Source: Phascolarctos cinereus
Taxonomy: Eukaryota; Chordata; Mammalia; Diprotodontia; Phascolarctidae
Assembly: GCF_002099425.1 (NCBI RefSeq)
Contig: NW_018344058.1
Location: 5,872,001-5,936,000 of the forward strand
DNA length: 64,000 bases
Direction of reading: 5' to 3'
Part shown: piece after piece, positions 60,956 through 64,000 of the stretch
How the letters are laid out: each line of letters opens with the position of its first letter
Numbering within the stretch: the first letter of the stretch is position 1
Program-made: the position numbers and the translations under genes
Notes under the pieces: generated by a model
What the model saw: only the letters and a program-made list of their open reading frames with translations
Database searches by the model: none
Told to the model about the DNA's origin: nothing

Positions 60956-61230
60956 AGGTATCTACTATGTGCCAGACACTGTGCTAAGCACTGGGGATAC
61001 AAAGAAAGGTAAAAGACAATCCCTGCTCTGAAGGAGCACATAGTCTAATCGAAGTAGACAACATGTAACCAACAATGCATGAACAAGCTCTATACAGGAT
61101 AAACTGAATTGATAAATTGAAATCAACAGAGGGAAGGCACTAGAATTAAGGGAGGATGGGAAAGGCTTCCTACGGAAGGAAGAATTTTAGCTAGGATCTG
61201 GAGAAAGCAAGGGAAGCCAGGAGGAAGAAA
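60956..61230 (+). repeat. Unnamed old repeat, best copy
   Basis: 'TATCTACTATGTGCCAGACA', 'GTGCTAAGCACTGGGGATAC', 'CCCTGCTCTGAAGGAGCACA', 'GGGAAAGGCTTCCTACGG' and 'TTTTAGCTAGGATCTGGAG'. This text recurs at 1150, 14694, 20283, 48437 and 55735. It is widespread in mammals, but I cannot assign its class. The ORF2-less L1 landed in its first bases. Confidence 0.6.
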
Positions 61231-62089
61231 TGCAATTTATTTCAGATGAACCATGAGAGAGTCCCAGATCCCATCTCAAGGAGAAATATCCTGAAGTTTC
61301 TAGTGTAATAAGCTGGGTTATGGATATGATCATCAAGGTGACAACTCTTCTATATGTTGATTGATTCCCGGAGTCTCTCCCTTAAGAGACCTCTCCTTGA
61401 AGAGGATGTGTAAATGAGTATTTTCTCTCTTGAAGCTAAAAACCGGAAGACCAGAATCTTCAATCTCTTACCAGCTCTATCCCTCATGCAGATGTGGACC
61501 ATCAAGTAATCAATCTCCACCAATGAGGAATATTTTACACAAATAGATTTTGAATCAGGATTAGATGACAAACACAAAAATCCTTTCATCATGTATTCTG
61601 GAATTTTTACCAGGGAATAAAACAAAGCCTTTCCCAAGTCCCATATTATTCATGTGACTCCCAAATTCTATGGAAGTCACCCTCTTTGATAACAAGGTGA
61701 GGTGCCACTGTCAGAGGGCTTGTTTCTTTACTTATGGCTAAGGCCTTGGGATTGGAACCCAAGCTCTTAACCTCTATCTTATAATTGATATATCCCTTAT
61801 ATCCCTACTTATAGACCCTCTACTTAGAATGGTCTGTTTGAATGTAATAATATTTGTGCAAATATCTATGCGGTAAAGATATATAAGGATAAAAAAATAT
61901 AGCAGAAGGCAATGAACAGTCCACAGAATAAGTGAATAATCCAGCTTTATCCAACATAGAGACAATTCTTGCTAGTGTGCTCAATCTGGACATATCCCTT
62001 CCATTATTCAGACTCTTTGGCTTGGCTTAATATTGGCCTTTGTTTTTCTGCTGAAATGAACGACCTCCTTATTTCTACCTTCCCTTAAG
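61231..62089. other. Unassigned non-coding DNA
   Basis: No gene or named repeat; open frames of up to 95 codons (61350-61637, minus) have no domain. Confidence 0.4.
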
Positions 62090-62365
62090 CTTCCACCGTG
62101 AGGACTTTCCAAGTCTCACTCCCCTCCCCATCTACATAGAAAGTGTCTGTTTTCTTCAAATGTTCCTACTATGCTTCATATTAATCTCTTCCCATCTTCT
62201 CTATTCTCTACATCAGGTTATATTTATCTATCTACATCTCTGTTCCTCCCCACATTTCCCCTCCAAATTATAAATTACTTGAGTACAGGAAATTTAGGAC
62301 TTTAATGTCTAACATAGTACTTTCCACAGTGTCTGAATGGATTAGTGAATGAATGATTGAATACA
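62090..62365 (+). mobile_element. LINE L2 3' tail, worn
   Basis: 'AGTCTCACTCCCCTCCCCAT', 'TATAAATTACTTGAGTACAG', 'AACATAGTACTTTCCACAGT' and 'GAATGAATGATTGAA' keep the L2 order. Confidence 0.55.
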
Positions 62366-64000
62366 CTGAGGACAGAACTAAAAACAAGTAACCTTGCAAT
62401 GAAACAAGAAGGATTTGAATTAAATATAAAGCATACTTCTATGAATGCTGCTGCTGAGGGAGGGAAATTATGAACGTTAATATCTAAGACAAACATGGTT
62501 GCTTACATGGCTTAGATGGCTAAGGGACAATTGACTTTGGGGAGCTTTTAGAGAAGCAATAGAGGTCTCTTCCAGTTCCAGAATTCTTTTCTTTACCTTG
62601 ATTCTTTTACTTACTTCAATTGGGACTTAATTTTTAGTGTTTACTTTTAGGTTTCCCTTTCCTGCAATTCATTTATTACAGAATTTAAAAGTGCAAACTT
62701 CTGGCATCACAACCAGTATGCAGAAAGAATAGATGATGTAAAAGGGAAGGAAGACCAAGCTTTCATATGGATCTTAGAATATTCTTAATTTCAAGTATGT
62801 GAGTCCTTTGTATAAGAAGCTATTAATGGTGAAAAATGTGCTTTTGCATGAAGAACTAGATTTGTATTTATTGTCAAAGGATGTAATATATTGCCACTGT
62901 TTTAGATGAATTTAGATTTTGATACCTTAAGTGAATGGGAAAAGAGAATTGTTTTAATATAAACTACTGAAATATATGTGTATGAAGAAACTGATTTCAG
63001 ATAGGATTTTGGACTGTTTTGGAGAGAAAGTGATCTATGATATAGATGTGAGGACTTCTATCTCTTTGCTAACAATGTGGAATGATGCCTCATTTGTGTG
63101 GGAAGAATTTAGTATTACAAAGAGATCAAGAAATATCTTACTAAAAAATAGAATAGAGAAATGTGTGTGAAGAAACATAGTTTCAAAGGCACCAAAGAGA
63201 CAGACTGCCTGGTTGGAGATAAGAGAAGGAATGATGCTAATTCACATATAACTAATTCCTTAATTCCCTTTTTTTTTATAATTAAAGAGGGTAAAACTAA
63301 GGGGAACAAACCATGTATAAACATTTGGAGACTGAGGTATGAGACATCATACTTTATAGGTATAATATAAGGCAAAGAATTGGAAGAAATGGGAAGAAAT
63401 CCATATGTGGTAAAGTAGGAAACTTCTAGGAAAGACACACCACTTTCATGGGTAGAGAGAGGGTCTGCTGATTTGATGGGAGAAATCTGGGGAGCTGTGA
63501 CTTTTTAAGTAAAAAGTGAATCACTGAGAATCAGAAGGCTCTCATTTTAAGCCATTAAACTACAATTTTTACACTGAGAGAAACATAGGAGAAAAACAAG
63601 GTTTTAAGACAATAGTAACAGAAGAAGAACCTAGGAAGAGAAAGTCAAGGGAGGAAGGGGATGAGAACAGCTACTCCATTGAAACTATGGTAGTTAGAGG
63701 GAGTCAAGCTGAGAGAATAGTTGTCTTCTCCCACCTTTGACTTGAGAAGGAAAAGCAGAGGTCTTCATGGGGGTTTTGGTGAGAGGAACTAGTTTGAAGA
63801 GAGCTCTGTTTTGATTGTATAATGCAGCATCTGGTGAGTGAATGAATACTTTGTATAGCCCAAAGAAGGCTAATTTGATGAGCTTTGCTTTTTTTGACCT
63901 TAGAGAGTGTTGCTAATCATATTAAAAGCTAACATTTTCTAAATACCCTTTTAAGATCAGAGTTAATAGAGAGAGCTTTAAAAACTGTGTTCCAGGAGAA
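62366..64000. other. Unassigned, repeat-poor DNA
   Basis: About 1.6 kb with no recognised repeat except a word 'GAGGTCTCTTCCAGTTCCAG' (62563) typical of MIR-type ends. No exon-like frame with splice sites was found; open frames reach 107 codons (63115-63438, minus) but overlap others and lack domains. Confidence 0.4.

Overview
This is non-coding DNA from a mammal, almost certainly a marsupial. It carries many tRNA-headed CORE-SINEs that begin GGCAGCTAGGTGGCACAGTGG and have a B box like GAGTTCAAATCC. It also carries L1 elements whose ORF1/ORF2 remnants and GGAGCCAAGATGGCGG 5' ends match the marsupial L1 and HAL1 type, plus old L2 and MIR fossils. The ORF1-only HAL1 and the SINE tails (CCTCACCAAAAAA) fit a marsupial, perhaps an Australian one; the order is not certain. 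The DNA is visibly AT-rich. I find no intact host gene, host exon, RNA gene or CRISPR array, and no clear endogenous retrovirus.

Layout. 1-2.4 kb: mostly unassigned DNA with an L2 tail. 2.4-9.1 kb: a three-level nest. An MIR-like SINE is split by an old L1, and that L1 is itself split by a tRNA-SINE and by a younger ~5 kb L1 with nearly all of ORF2. 9.1-29.9 kb: unassigned DNA with L2, MIR, tRNA-SINE and L1 fragments. It includes a 743-bp L1 with a 16-bp target-site duplication (TSD) at 16.5 kb, an old L1 at 22.9-25.1 kb, a heavily deleted L1 at 26.1-28.7 kb, and a 246-bp unidentified insert inside the latter. 29.9-37.5 kb: a full-length L1 (6.35 kb, 13-bp TSD) inserted into the 3' UTR of an older L1.

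37.7-45.2 kb is the most informative region. It holds an intronless, decayed retrocopy of the tuberous sclerosis gene TSC1 (hamartin) on the minus strand. It runs from the start codon through the stop codon into the 3' UTR. Two later retrotransposons broke it into three blocks: a 565-bp L1 3' end (44488-45052), and a 5'-complete HAL1 (39608-42869) that carried about 385 bp of foreign 3' flanking DNA with its own poly(A) signal. A 15-bp TSD brackets the whole HAL1 insertion.

45-58.3 kb: SINEs, L2 pieces, microsatellites and long unassigned stretches. 58.3-60.9 kb: a second 5'-complete L1-type element lacking ORF2, built differently from the HAL1, because the ORF1 spacer is joined directly to an ordinary L1 3' UTR. 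60.9-64 kb: an old repeat, an L2-like tail and unassigned DNA.

Nothing here looks like a new operon-like or gene-based system. What is worth a second look is the retrotransposition record: the TSC1 retrocopy, the HAL1 3' transduction, the two kinds of ORF2-less L1, and the unidentified A-tailed insert. Family names rest on recall of consensus sequences, not on a database search.
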